Source: Acholoe squamosa
Lineage: Eukaryota > Annelida > Polychaeta > Phyllodocida > Polynoidae
Length of the DNA stretch: 64,000 bases
Assembly: GCA_949317995.1 (NCBI GenBank)
Contig: OX439038.1
Coordinates: 60,594,813 to 60,658,812 of the forward strand
Direction of reading: 5' to 3'
Positions within the stretch are counted from its first letter, which is position 1; every line of letters begins with the position of its first letter. A program made the translations under genes and the position numbers. This document shows, piece by piece, positions 37,551 through 48,180 of the stretch. Below the pieces are notes generated by a model that was given only the letters and a program-made list of their open reading frames with translations, was not told where the DNA came from and ran no database searches.

Positions 37551-38463
37551 CATCTTCTACTGCCAGGTTCCACCATGGGCTGCGGATCCAGCAACGCGGC
37601 CGTGGCCTCTAACGATGAAATCTCACCTTACACTCTAGAGATCTTAAAAAATGAAACTCGGTTCACCGAGAATGAGATCAAAATATGGTATGAGGCCTTC
37701 CATGATGAGCACCCAGATGGAGAAATGAATAAGGCAGGCTTCGTATCTCTCTACTCACGGCTCTATCCAAGGGGCTCTGTTAATGACTTCTCTGAGCATC
37801 TGTTCCTAGTTTATGACAAAGATGGCAGTGGTAAGATAGACTTTAGAGAGTTCCTGGCAACTATGGATATATCCCAGAAGGGCACCTCTGATGAAAAACT
37901 GACATGGGCGTTCAACTTGTATGATGCCGATAAGAGTGGTTTCATCACTAGGGACGAGGTCACGCAGATTGTGTCGGTGAGTGGATTGGTCTTTCTGGTC
38001 TTGTCAATTCAGAAAATCTGATTAAGTCATGGATTATCAATTGATGATGCGTACTTGTATAACCTATACACTTTCTCATTATATATTTCCACCTCATGGC
38101 TTAGAAAATCTTATCAAGTTATGGAATTTAAGTTAAGAGTATGCACTTTGCTTGTACGATGAATAATCTCCATAAGATTATGTGTTATCTTTGCTCATTA
38201 TAAAATCCAGAATTGCTACATTATAGACATTAAGCTGACGATAGAAACTCAGTTAAATCAAATTGACCTTTTTGATTCAGGCAATATACAAGATGCAGGG
38301 AGTCCAAGAGCAGGGCGATTCTAATCACATGAGTGTAGAAGGTTCCGTAGAAGAAATATTCAAAGCTCTCGAAAAGGACTCAGATGGAAAACTCGACGAC
38401 AAGGAATTCATAATTGGATCAAAATCAAATGGCCAAGTTAGAAAAATGCTGGAGAGCATATAA
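37551..38463 (+). CDS. Neuronal calcium sensor-like EF-hand protein (194 aa)
   Basis: NCS-family Ca2+ sensor (frequenin/hippocalcin/visinin-like superfamily), typically a myristoyl-switch regulator at membranes. Exon 37551-37976 starts after a TTACAG acceptor, contains the ATG at 37575 (ccaccATGG) and has a phase-0 GT donor. The second exon is 38281-38463. The N-terminus MGCGSS is a textbook Gly2 myristoylation site with Cys3 available for palmitoylation. EF1 is degenerate (HPDG, like the family CPxG). EF2 loop D81-E92 and EF3 loop D117-E128 are canonical. The EF4 loop (165-176) begins with Glu instead of Asp at position X, so its affinity may be altered. The only coding intron falls at the same place and phase (before A/S-IY-x-M) as in the minus-strand paralog at 42890. 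The intron the paralog has after its EF1 is absent here. The two genes are convergent, 4.4 kb apart. Orthology to a named vertebrate NCS gene cannot be assigned by eye. Confidence 0.94.
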
Positions 38464-38506
38464 GACCGACTGCAAAATCTACGTGTACATAGATGTAAAT
38501 TAACTT

Positions 38507-38512
38507 AATAAA
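38507..38512 (+). terminator. Poly(A) signal of the plus-strand NCS gene
   Basis: AATAAA 44 bp after the stop codon of the 194-aa EF-hand gene. Confidence 0.75.
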
Positions 38513-39090
38513 ATGATAATTCACAATGAGCTCTTTGTAGTTCTTGTCTGTATAGAATCGCCCATATTCACTTTTGACCTCTCCCTCTATTGTGAGGTTT
38601 TATTGTATTTTTGCCCCCCACCTCCACCTGCAATGAATGACTTGTCCCTTAGTGGGATGAAGGATGGATACAGCGGCGTTGTATGTAGGCCTATATGGGT
38701 GATTCCTGTGAACTGCCCCACCTTTGGGTTTTTGGGGTCTTTTTGGATACATGTGACTCCAGAATAAAAATTGTTCCATCAATCTTCCTGTTTATGGTCT
38801 CATTTATGAGAAAACATGTTGGGCTTCAAAAAGAGGGCAAATTTGCGTATGTCGGACCAATATTTTTTGAGCTATGGTGGCCCAAAGTTGGAAAATTGCC
38901 AAAAAAATTTTTTTTTTTCAATTTCCACCTTATTCCAGACCAAATATCATCAAGGAAAGCAGTAGTAGTCCACCATATTATTATTTATTTCATAGCTGGG
39001 GGTCCTATCTAACATTTCCATGTGTATTGGAGGTGACATGTCCAGTAATTCTTTTTTAACATCAGGTCTTCTAAGTTGAAATAGTACGTG

Positions 39091-40292
39091 TAACGCGCTT
39101 GATCAAAATTGAAAATCAATATAATAGATACTAGAACAGTTGTTTGTGGTTTCTCATCTATCACCATAGAGGGGGAGCATATGGGGTATTTTTGAGGAAA
39201 AAAATTTTTTTTGTATCTCCCGGCCCGTGCGCGCAATACACATTCAAGTAATTTTCAAGTCAGTCATCCCCACTCCCCCTGAAGCAACACTTTCCTCTGT
39301 GCAGCCTATATAAATCATCTAGGGGTTATCTCACCTATTATATAGTGTGTATCTATTGTTGAGGTGTCGTTTTAAAAAAAAAATCGGGTCTCTACATGCT
39401 TCGGTTGCCCCAAACCATGGTCGTTTATCATATGTAACGCGCTTGATCGGTATTCGGCAAAATTATGGCGGGAGAAGAAAATCACCTCCTGTTACCCGGG
39501 CGGAAGTGGCCTCCACCGGGGACTTCCCAAAAGTTGTCATCCGGTTCTGAACTTGTTTAGGATCGTTTACCCCGGTGTTTATCGCCAACAGTTTTCTAGA
39601 AAACAACCAAAAGGTGAGTGATATTGATTGAAACTTGATGAAATTTTGATGTTTGATGCCGATGGATGTTGTTGATGTTGTTTTTGTGTACCAAAAGTAT
39701 GTAAATTGTGTAGAATACGTGTTAGACGATCGGCGTGGGCGAAAATCCAAGCCCTGACGCCATTTTGGTAGCTTCTGTGACCCAAAATAGCCTGTAACGC
39801 GCTTGACCAAAATTTCTAGTCGGCGGTAACGCGCTTGATGAAAATGATATTCTGGGGTGTAGTAGCCTTACTATGGCCAAATTGATGAATAACTGTGTTT
39901 AATATCATAGAATAAGGCCTTTGCTGTGCTTTAGTGCAGGTTTGGTACCTTCTCCATTTCGATCGATTTTCACCATATTCCCAATATTTACACACATTCC
40001 TGTGGTTATGATACCTCCTCTATGTGTATTTTATTGTCTAAATGTGTTACATCGCTGCTGGGTTTGATTATATTGGCACAGTGACCACCAGAAGACGTTA
40101 GATGTTATTTTCATCAAGCGCGTTACCGGCGAGTCAAAAATCCCTCCTTTGTACACAATAATAGCAAACTCGTGTATTTTTGGTGTTAATATATTATTTG
40201 GGACTACTATCCAATGTCCAGACCTAATATGATGTGTGTTAGACTTTAATTACTCTGATTTATAGAAGAATTTATTTTCATCAAGCGCGTTA
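39091..40292. mobile_element. DNA element with six subterminal TAACGCGCTTGAT motifs
   Basis: The 13-mer TAACGCGCTTGAT (one copy ends GAC) occurs in forward orientation at 39091, 39435, 39795 and 39827, and inverted at 40113-40125 and 40280-40292. Outermost copies face inward with AAAAT following, forming short inverted termini of a roughly 1.2-kb unit. Repeated subterminal motifs in opposing orientation are typical of transposase-binding sites in DNA transposons. CG-containing words are otherwise rare nearby. No transposase recognised inside; the ORF at 40641 is just outside. Confidence 0.6.
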
Positions 40293-40640
40293 CATAACCA
40301 CTATTATGCATAAAAAAGGCACCTATCCTGTAGTCAGCCCCCCCAAAAATTAACACAATGTGCGCCTATGGTACCTCTATCATGTGGAATGGTCATCCTT
40401 TCATTTCTGAAAAAAAAAATTCAACATGTATCTGGGGTAGGACAATTTTTGATAAATTCTCAGTTACAATACACATGTCGCTTCCCGGAGGTCTCCCAAT
40501 GTGTCAGTAATCTTGCACAGTATCCTGGCATGGTCAATACATCCATTCTTTAGAATATAGACATATTTCCATCTATTTGTTGTACATGTTACAGTGTTGA
40601 TATTTGCTCTTTTCTCAGTGCTTTTTATCTCCTTTTCAGA

Positions 40641-41045
40641 ATGGGTCGCAAGAAATTGCCTGAGGGTGAGGCGGTGAGTCACACCGACTCACAGAAGGCC
40701 TACATGGCGAGGAGGGCAGAGGAGGAGGGAGAGGAGGTGGTGCGGCGGGCTGAGAACCTCCGCAAGGCCCTGAGTGCACGGCGGTGCGACGCCCAGCGCT
40801 CAGAGAAGGGCAAGGAGAGGAAGAGGAGGATGGGGGCCTTCCGGGCCGCCAAGAAGAGGGCCCTGGATGATGCTTTTTCATGATGATGCTTAAATGATAT
40901 ATCATTTAAGCATCATCATGAAAAAGCATTAAGAAAAAGACTAGCCGAGCTCTCTGCCCCTGTATCCTACAATGCTTCCGCCAAGAAGCTCCTGTTTGAT
41001 ATCAACATATGTATTTTAGTGGCTCCCTCTGGTGGCAATAAATGA
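40641..41045 (+). pseudogene. Small basic, Arg/Glu-rich ORF broken by a palindrome
   Basis: After an AG acceptor-like site (ctccttttcag, 40639) an ATG opens MGRKKLPEGEAV, followed by a highly charged helical stretch (KAYMARRAEEEGEE, EKGKERKRRM). Two TGA codons follow at 40881-40886. They lie in the left arm of a perfect palindrome (40870-40929). The same frame continues beyond it (RKRLAELSAPVSYNASAKKLL) to a stop at 41045, 135 codons in all. GC content is much higher than in neighbouring DNA. I do not recognise a family. It could be part of the transposon immediately upstream (39091-40292) or an unrelated exon. Confidence 0.45.
40870..40929. repeat. Perfect 60-bp palindrome
   Basis: Arms 40870-40899 and 40900-40929 are exact reverse complements with no spacer (centre AAATGATA/TATCATTT). 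It could extrude as a cruciform or form an RNA hairpin. Confidence 0.95.
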
Positions 41046-42555
41046 AGCATCTCAATAATTCAAGAAAATCTTGTAGAGTGCCAGATTTTAGTGTTCTGTG
41101 CACCCAACGGCATGATAGGAGAGATGAGTCTTTAAACGAGATATATGTTTGACAAAGTTCTGAATTCGATGTAGCCATAAATGGGGTTGTGCAGGCAGAT
41201 TCAACTTTTCTGAATAAACATAACCAATATGACATAATTTCTCATTTCAAATCCCGCATTGGATTTATTTTCAGACAGTTACACACTTCAATAACAACTG
41301 GTACACATCAATTCATGATAAATCATTAACTGAAGAATTATCTTAGTTTTCTATCATATTAACCATATATTATGTGACCGTGGGGAATCATCTTCGATCT
41401 CATTCACAAACTGCTTTTCAATATAACCTCCCTATAAGTCTATTTAGCACTTCTCGTGCTTTCGCTTATATAGTGGCCTCGACCAGCTGTCAACCGATTA
41501 TCACGTTGCTAACATATTTCAAATTTTATGAAAACACGTTTTGAAATGTTTTGGGCCATTGGGTAGAAGCAGTGCTCAATAAGGCAAGGGGTCATCCATG
41601 GATTACGTCACACAATTTTCAGACCTTTCCGACCCCGCCTTGCTACACATATGCAGACAATCATGTCCAAAAAGATGTTCTACACGTCTAATAGTATTAT
41701 TCGGGTGACCAATCCAGATATAGGGGACCCATACCGTTTAGAAAATGCAATGCAGTCACGTGCGATCACTTTGGTCAGGTGAAAACCCTCATATCGCACC
41801 TCTCTCACAGTTAAAAAGCTCTAAATCACTGGACGGAATCTGACACACCACTCGCGCATCATTGATGTGTTCCTACATGTTATTTAGCAAACCAGTATCG
41901 AAAATAGTGATTTTTTTTCTTTCTTTTTTTTTTTTAGATTTCCAACAGCGTTCCATTATCAGAAGAACACAAAGGGGGGGGGGATCTACAAACCTTAAGA
42001 GATAACAAATTAATAATTGTAAGGTCGAAAATCATAGAAGGTTTGCATATGAAGAATTTGGAGGTATTCCAGCCCCTACTCTTCGAATTTTAGTTTCCCC
42101 CTCTATTTTTTTTTTCTCAAAGTGTCAGGCTGGATGAGATCTTTGTGTTACATAGGGGTTTTGATGGTCCCATATGAATATTTTGGGCTCCAGGGGGGTA
42201 AAATGGGCCCAAAATTGTCTGGGCGAAATTGTGTCTGGGCGAATGACATTTAGGGGCCTAAGTTACAAGCCATATTGGGGGCTTCATTTCCTACAGAAAC
42301 AATCATCATACCTCCATGAAAATCTCAGGTCCAGACTATTTCAACCTGTAGATTAAGAAAATCACATTATCATTTATGTCAGATGTGTCCTTGCTATCAT
42401 AAAAGAAGCATACTTATAAGAATTATTTTTCATGATTCTGAGCACATGTCTGGGCGAATGACATGTGAGGCCCCATATGCACACTTTCTATGATTTGTGA
42501 CCGTAAGCCATCTTTCCACTCACAACACGCCCAGCTTGCACTTGAAACTACACCT
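41046..42555. other. No gene seen
   Basis: Contains a small hairpin GCACTTCTCGTGC (41448-41460) followed by TATAGTGGCCTCGA, a word also seen near 16618. Otherwise featureless. Confidence 0.5.
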
Positions 42556-42713
42556 CAGGGGCGTGGGAAGCAGTTTCAGAGTGGGTGGGACCAGGGGGCT
42601 TTCTGCAATGTTTGACCTCCCTTTGCTTGACCTTTTAGTTTTGACCTTTTGAGGAGTTGGCCAAAGGGGGGGGGGGCATGTCCCCCCTGTCCCCCCTGCT
42701 TTCCACGCCCATG
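42556..42713. mobile_element. Small hAT-like MITE
   Basis: Ends CAGGGGCGTGGGAAGCAG and CTGCTTTCCACGCCCATG are complements with few mismatches. CAGGGGCGTGG termini are typical of hAT elements. An 8-bp duplication is not clear. Confidence 0.65.
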
Positions 42714-42889
42714 CACCTGCACCATGAACAATGATGAATTACATATATTATAATCTTACACACAAAATATACTCGGCCTGAGCTGACCAGTAAAATGACA
42801 ACAAACACAGAACAAAATAATGTTACATTTCAATATATGGACACGTCAAGGTGGGAAACCCGGCTGGGGACCATCCAGTTGACATGCCA

Positions 42890-45800
42890 TTAAGTACTGA
42901 AGTTCTGGAGGATGTTAAGGATCTGTGGACAGGACTTGGCACCCAGGATGAACTCCATGTCGGTAAGACGACCATCACTGTCCTTGTCCAGTTGGTTAAA
43001 GATGGCACTCACTGTGTCCTCTGGGTCAGGGTTACCATGGCAATCACCCTTCTCAGATATACCACGCATTCTGTAGATGCTCTGTGTGGAGAGAGTATGA
43101 AACTGTTCTATATTACAATGTGGATTGATTAAAAAAATAAAAAGATGTGGGGGATACTGTGACTAGTTATTGCATACATACATACATACATGAGTTTTTA
43201 TATTATGCCAAGGTTTGGGGATTTTATCAGGTCTGCAAATGTTCATCTGGCCAATGGAGGTTTTGAGGCCCAAAATAGGGTATAATGGCACTTGCTGTAC
43301 ATATCGCTCCCTTAATTAAGATTTTCAGGGTTAAGCCTATCCTATATTCTTACACATTGTGTGTGAAAGATGGTTTAATCTTGCTACGGTCGAAAATATT
43401 ACCAACGGACATTACGGGGGGCTGTTTTTGTGTGTTATGCTATATAGAAACATAGAGGCTTCTACAGGTAGGCGGGACGAGTGCTGGTCCGGGCCAACCT
43501 CTTTTTTTCGCCGTGTGTACACACACTATGGCAGGCTTCGAGTCCTGGGGAGGGGGAACGATTTTTGTTTTCAACTTGAATTTATTGATATTCTATTGAT
43601 TATCTATTGATATTGTGTAATAAAATAAGTAGTTTCTAGGTTTTATCAGGTGCATACAGTTAAACACATAGGGATTGGTGTAATTTTTCTTTAGTTATTC
43701 TGTATATCAACGATGTAGGCTTATATTTTCGGCACCATAGAAAACACTACAAGGTCAGTGCTAGGGCTAGCACCATTACAGCACCAATTAGTGAATTTTA
43801 AAATTTTGTTCCATGAATATTGAAAACATATTGTTCTCTAGGGAGATCAACAATCTGTCCGTGTCAAATTACAGTCAGATTTTCATGTTATGGAAACGAA
43901 TATTAGTGAGCACACACCTGTTCATGTCATATACGGCAGGTATATAGGTCTACAAGTAATATTGATATCATTTATAAGTGCAATGATTTATATTAGCTAG
44001 CATTTTTCATGGAGCAGTACATCTCTCTTCATGAGTAGGCTATACATCTAGTACAAAGCAGGTAAAATAGCCATAGGCCCTACATGAAGTTCACAAAGGT
44101 AATACAGGCAGATTACTGGTACAGGGAGGCACAGGTGAGGCAGTAGATTAATGGGGGAAACTAAGGCAATCACCAGGTCCAGGAACGTCACCTGAGCTCT
44201 ATACCTGCCCATCGCTATCCTCTAGGTCACCACAGGAAGATGCCACACTGTGCTTTTATAGTGCCATGCTCAATAACCATTGCAAATCATGCAAGCTCAG
44301 GCGTATAATACTTTGTTATTTGTATTCTTGAATGTTTCCAGTAGAACCATGACTGTAGAAGCAGATCATATGTCTATGCACATATAATTAGGTTTTGCTG
44401 AGGACACGCATAAGAGAGATGTCACTGACAGAGATTAATTAGCTGTCCGATACATAGACTTAAGGAAGTAATATATAATGAATAGACTTGCACGAGTTGG
44501 CTTCAGGGGGTGATATAAGCATGAGCCGTAGGCGAATGTTTATATTAAACCCCTGAAGCCAACTCGTGCAAGTCTATTCATTATATATCGCCCTTATAAC
44601 ACGGTTTCCACCATTAATTCTAAGTATTTACCTTTAAAAGTGATATAATCCATTCATTTCTTATGCGAGTCAACAAGACGGCCCTCCGCCATCTTGGTTT
44701 CATGTTGTCGTATGGTTAGGCTGGCGAGCTCCTCAAAGTCCCACTCTCATAGACCTACTACTGCGAACACGTTGAGACAGAGCTGCGCCAGTCTAAAATA
44801 TAATCCATTCTGTACACACCAGGCGGTGGCACCTGTAGTGTTTGACAGAATGGCGAAGATGCACGGCAAGTCGCTCGATTCGAAAGTTTAATAATTTTTT
44901 ATATCAAATACAGCCATGATATCAAGTAATCTACCCGACAGGGAGTTAAAATAACATGTAAAGGATATACTGCTGAAATTATTTCGTCAGATTTGGTCTA
45001 TAAGCTTCAAAAATGGAGAATTTACTTTTGTGTTAAGGTAAGTTTCAAGATGTCGGCCCCACTGTCCGTTCGCCGTGAATTTTGGGTGCTATTATCGCGA
45101 GATATTTGAACTCATATTATCCATTTTCGGCACTGAAAACTCTCTAACCGTGTTATAATGCCAGATACAGTGGCCAGTTTGGAAACTCAGCTGGAGTCTG
45201 CATTCCGTGGGAGCCAATTTCTATAATTGTTTTTCACACTAATACTTCTTTCAGGCAGAATTAGGCTGAAATCTGAAACGTGTATAAGATCTCCTTTTTC
45301 TGAACAGCTCGAGAAATATGGGGTTCATTCCGTGTCACAATTGCGTACTGGGTTCCCATGTGATCTCATTTCAAATTGGCCATAACTTATTCTTGTAAGA
45401 GAACTTGAAGATTGTCCATATCCTCAGTATACTCAGCATCAGCAAGGTCGATTGGTAATGACAAAGGCAGAAACGGCAAAGGCAGCAGCACCGACCAGCA
45501 AAGCCCATAGGATACACATCCACCTGGCTGTCACATGTCACCTTATGTTGCAGAGTAGCGATTGGCATGTTTTGTCGGAAAATGCTGACTCGAGACTCAA
45601 TCTTGACAGCACAGAGCAGGATTGGCAGACAAACATCTATTCAATATTCATATCAATGAATTTGTGCTACATTGAGAAAATAAAGTAAGAAAAAAGCCTC
45701 ACCTTAATAATTTCCACAGCCTCCTTCCTGGTGACAAATCCATTACCGTCCAAGTCATACAAGGTGAATGCCCAGCGTAGTTTCTCATCTATGGTTCCTT

Positions 45801-46251
45801 TACAAGATATACTCATGGTACACAAGAACTCTGTGAAGTCTATCTTACCACTCTTGTCACTATCATAAACACGGAATATCTGCTCTGCAAAGGAGGAGAC
45901 GTCCCCTTTGGAGAATAGCTTGCCGTACATGGTCTGTGTGAAAAGAGTAAGTCAAAATTATATATCTTTATTAACAATAATAAGCATTATGTGAATATCA
46001 CGTTGGTAAAACACTAGGGGCCAAAAAAAGTCAGTAAAATTATGTCTTTAAAATGGTCATACACTATTTCTTTTAGGCAAGAATAATAATCACCTGAAAC
46101 TCGTCCATGGACATCTCTCCACCGGGGCACAGGTCTCTGAACCTCTTGTGCCATTCCTTTATCTCATCACCAGAGAAGGAGGTGTTCTCCTGCAGCTTCT
46201 CCACTGCCTCAGGGTCCAGCTTACGACTGCTATCTGCTCCCATCTTAGTCT
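42890..46251 (-). CDS. Neuronal calcium sensor-like EF-hand protein, paralog (190 aa)
   Basis: Coding exons in transcript order: 46243-46094 (the exon itself starts at 46251 after a TGCAG acceptor, so an upstream non-coding exon is expected), 45933-45703 and 43081-42890. Both introns are phase 0 with GT-AG ends. The 190-aa product starts MGADSS (Gly2 myristoylation consensus; no Cys3). It has the non-binding CPGG in EF1 (residues 39-42) that is diagnostic of the NCS family. EF2 (D74-E85), EF3 (D110-E121) and EF4 (D159-E170) are complete loops. Length equals NCS-1/frequenin, but the C-terminus (NILQNFST) differs from it. It shares the EKLxWAF-LYD block and a short C-terminal helix with the plus-strand protein at 37575, so the two look like diverged tandem, inverted paralogs. 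Intron 2 (43082-45702) contains a SINE, a 38-bp hairpin and a MITE. Confidence 0.94.
43181..43194. repeat. (CATA)n microsatellite
   Basis: A few CATA units in intron 2 of the minus-strand NCS gene. Confidence 0.7.
43461..43634 (+). mobile_element. tRNA-derived SINE-like copy
   Basis: GGCTTCGAGTCC (43524-43535) fits the Pol III B box, followed by a common body GGGGAGGGGGAA and a tail TTTTCAACTTGAATTTATTG ... AATAAAATAAGTAG that is nearly identical to 55300-55420. The head TCTACAGGTAGGCGGGACGA matches 54910-54930. In intron 2 of the minus-strand NCS gene. Confidence 0.65.
44472..44587. repeat. 38-bp perfect inverted repeat (hairpin) with 40-nt loop
   Basis: Arms 44472-44509 and 44550-44587 are exact complements (ATGAATAGACTTGCACGAGT is part of the left arm). 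In intron 2 of the minus-strand NCS gene. The transcript could form a long hairpin. Confidence 0.9.
44590..45163. mobile_element. MITE with TTATAACACGGTT ends
   Basis: GCCCTTATAACACGGTT near 44591 and AACCGTGTTATAATGCC near 45147-45163 form short inverted termini. The plus-strand 65-codon frame inside (44694) is not considered coding. Confidence 0.55.
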
Positions 46252-46865
46252 CTGCAGATAACAAAGATATGCATAATTCCACATACGTACCGAGAATAAA
46301 CTTTTCCAGTTAGAGAACTAACAAGCCTTGTCAATGACCATTGTAGATACCAAGGATAGATAGAACAGGCACACTGAATGAACAACATGGATATATAAAT
46401 GTCTAGTGGTCCTGGATAGAAATGTCTGTCTGTTAAAAGGTACATACATAAGCAAATGTCAACGATCAGTAAATAATTTTGCATCATATTCCCTAAGCTT
46501 TAGCTGTCCCGTATTCAAGGAGGCCTTATAGTTGACATTTGCATTTATGCCATGGCCTACGGGTTTAAATTGCTTTTAAATAAAGGAATTCAACAATATT
46601 TACTGGTTTTCAATGTGTCGAGTCGTCTTGCTTTGTTTTGATCTGCCATGACACCTTGCTCGACGAAGTAGGTCACGTGATATGGAGCTAGCCACTGCTT
46701 TTAGTTTTGAATTAAATGTTCCTTGGGCAGAGCAATATTTTCTTTTTTAACATTGCACTAATACTTAGATATACCTTAAACAAGTCATAACATAATATTA
46801 TTTAACTAGTTCAATCATTCCTTTTTCGTAAAACTTCTAATAACCATACCTAAATACAAAACTAA
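46252..46865. other. Upstream of the minus-strand NCS gene; no feature resolved
   Basis: Should contain the intron and non-coding first exon of the minus-strand NCS gene, but no boundary could be fixed by eye. Confidence 0.4.
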
Positions 46866-47108
46866 TTAGCTCTGTATAAATTTCAAAATGGCGCCGCTGA
46901 ATATGCGAGGATCATATTCAACCCCCCATTGAATACGGCGTAAGTAGTAAAAATCTATAGCGTCGTCGATATTAGCCATGGCATAAAGCACTATCATGAA
47001 CTGATGTGGACTGCTGTTCATATCAACAGTTTTGATATTACATGAACGACACCAATTTTTAGAGTGCAAGGATCTTTCTAAATGGTTCTTAAACTTAGTA
47101 TCATCCAT
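46866..47108 (-). CDS. Short ORF with weak TBP-like sequence pattern
   Basis: The 80-codon minus-strand frame (ATG at 47108, stop at 46866) contains IDFYYLRRIQWGVEYDP and RIFSGAILKF. The spacing of hydrophobic residues and the EYDPxxF...I(L/M)(K/R) pattern resemble the first repeat of a TATA-binding-protein fold (IDL...EYNPKRF...IMRI). The start is Cys-containing and unlike TBP. The frame ends where TBP would continue, with no donor site at that point. It could be a fragment of a mobile-element or host gene, or chance similarity. It directly adjoins the hairpin-ended repeat at 47127. Confidence 0.25.
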   Translation of the reverse strand: MDDTKFKNHLERSLHSKNWCRSCNIKTVDMNSSPHQFMIVLYAMANIDDAIDFYYLRRIQWGVEYDPRIFSGAILKFIQS

Positions 47109-47126
47109 AAATGGCCGATGCTATCT

Positions 47127-48180
47127 GCCCGAGCCCCTCGGGCGTATAGTGGCCTTATATGCCTGAGGAGCGTATATGGGACTCACCCGAGGAATCCGGT
47201 ACACGAGACCCCACCCGAGGAAATCCTGTACACGGGACTCACCCGAGGGATCCTATACATGGGACCTCCCCATGAGGATGATAGACAGGACATAGGAACA
47301 GCTGGCCCTGATACCACTTGGTGAATAGGACTCTTCGATTTTTAAACCTTTAAGGGCTGCTGATGCATCATGCCAATTGGTCTTCATGATGCACCAATGA
47401 AGAATTGGTGCATCATGGTGACCCTCCAGGAGTTTGTGTGTGAACCCCATCATGAACCCTGTATGTGTATGAACCCCGTCATGGTGCATGAATGTAGTCC
47501 TGGCAAGTTATTCACCAGGGCTGCATTCATGCATCATGACGACCAACGCACATGATGCATTAATGCAATAACCCTTTAAATGTGAATAGCGAGCTCATGC
47601 ATTATGGCCAGGTGACTTTCTGAGAATGTATCGTGTTGACCCGCAGGGTTATCATGAGACATGACTGTAGTGCTGGAGAGTACCTCGTGAGGGCTGCATT
47701 CATGCAACATGCCAACCCTACACTCTGGGAGGGTTGGCATGATACACTCCCAGGGACACTAATCTGTCCCTCATATAGGGTAGACTTTCCTGTGTATAGG
47801 GTAAATGCAAATTGTCCCGTGTATAGGCCAAAACTTATCCTGTGTATAGGCCAAAAACTGTCCTGTGTATAGGGCAAAACTTGTAGGAGAGGCGAACCCA
47901 GGACCCCTGGGCCATGAGGTGGATGCTCTACCCACTCGGCCATATAGCCAGGTTACAGTGAGGCAGGAGAAATGAAGTATATAAGCCAAACTGTCCCGTG
48001 TATGGGGTAGTTCCATGTTGAGGATAGTCCCGTGTATGGTCCTCTTGTGGTGTCCTGTGTATGATGCTCGGGTGGTCCCGTATATGGTGCTCGGGTGGTC
48101 CTGTGTATGGTCCTGGTGATATATCATGCGTATGCTCCTCGAGCATATAGTGATCTTATATGCCTGAGGAGCTCAGGCTT
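47127..48180. repeat. Array-bearing element with terminal hairpins
   Basis: Both edges hold the same hairpin type: CCTCGGGCGTATAGTGGCC ... GCCTGAGGAGC (47133-47171) and GCTCCTCGAGCATATAGTGA ... GCCTGAGGAGC (48132-48171). Inside are three 28-bp units starting ACCCGAGG at 47185, 47213 and 47241, and an array of TCC(T/C)GTGTATAGG units between 47770 and 48115. A tRNA-like SINE head interrupts the array. Confidence 0.65.
47884..47946 (-). mobile_element. tRNA-like SINE head inside a repeat array
   Basis: The minus strand reads GGCTATATGGCCGAGTGGGT AGAGC, then GGGTTCGCCTC. A box (TGGCCGAGTGG) and B box are both clear. It splits the GTCC(T/C)GTGTATAGG array around it. Anticodon stem is imperfect. 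Confidence 0.55.

Noticed and set aside
39463..39810. 115-codon minus-strand ORF inside the TAACGCGCTTGAT element
   Set aside because: No recognisable transposase motif; frame spans subterminal repeats, so likely non-coding.
42851..43132. 93-codon plus-strand ORF
   Set aside because: Antisense of exon 3 of the minus-strand NCS gene.
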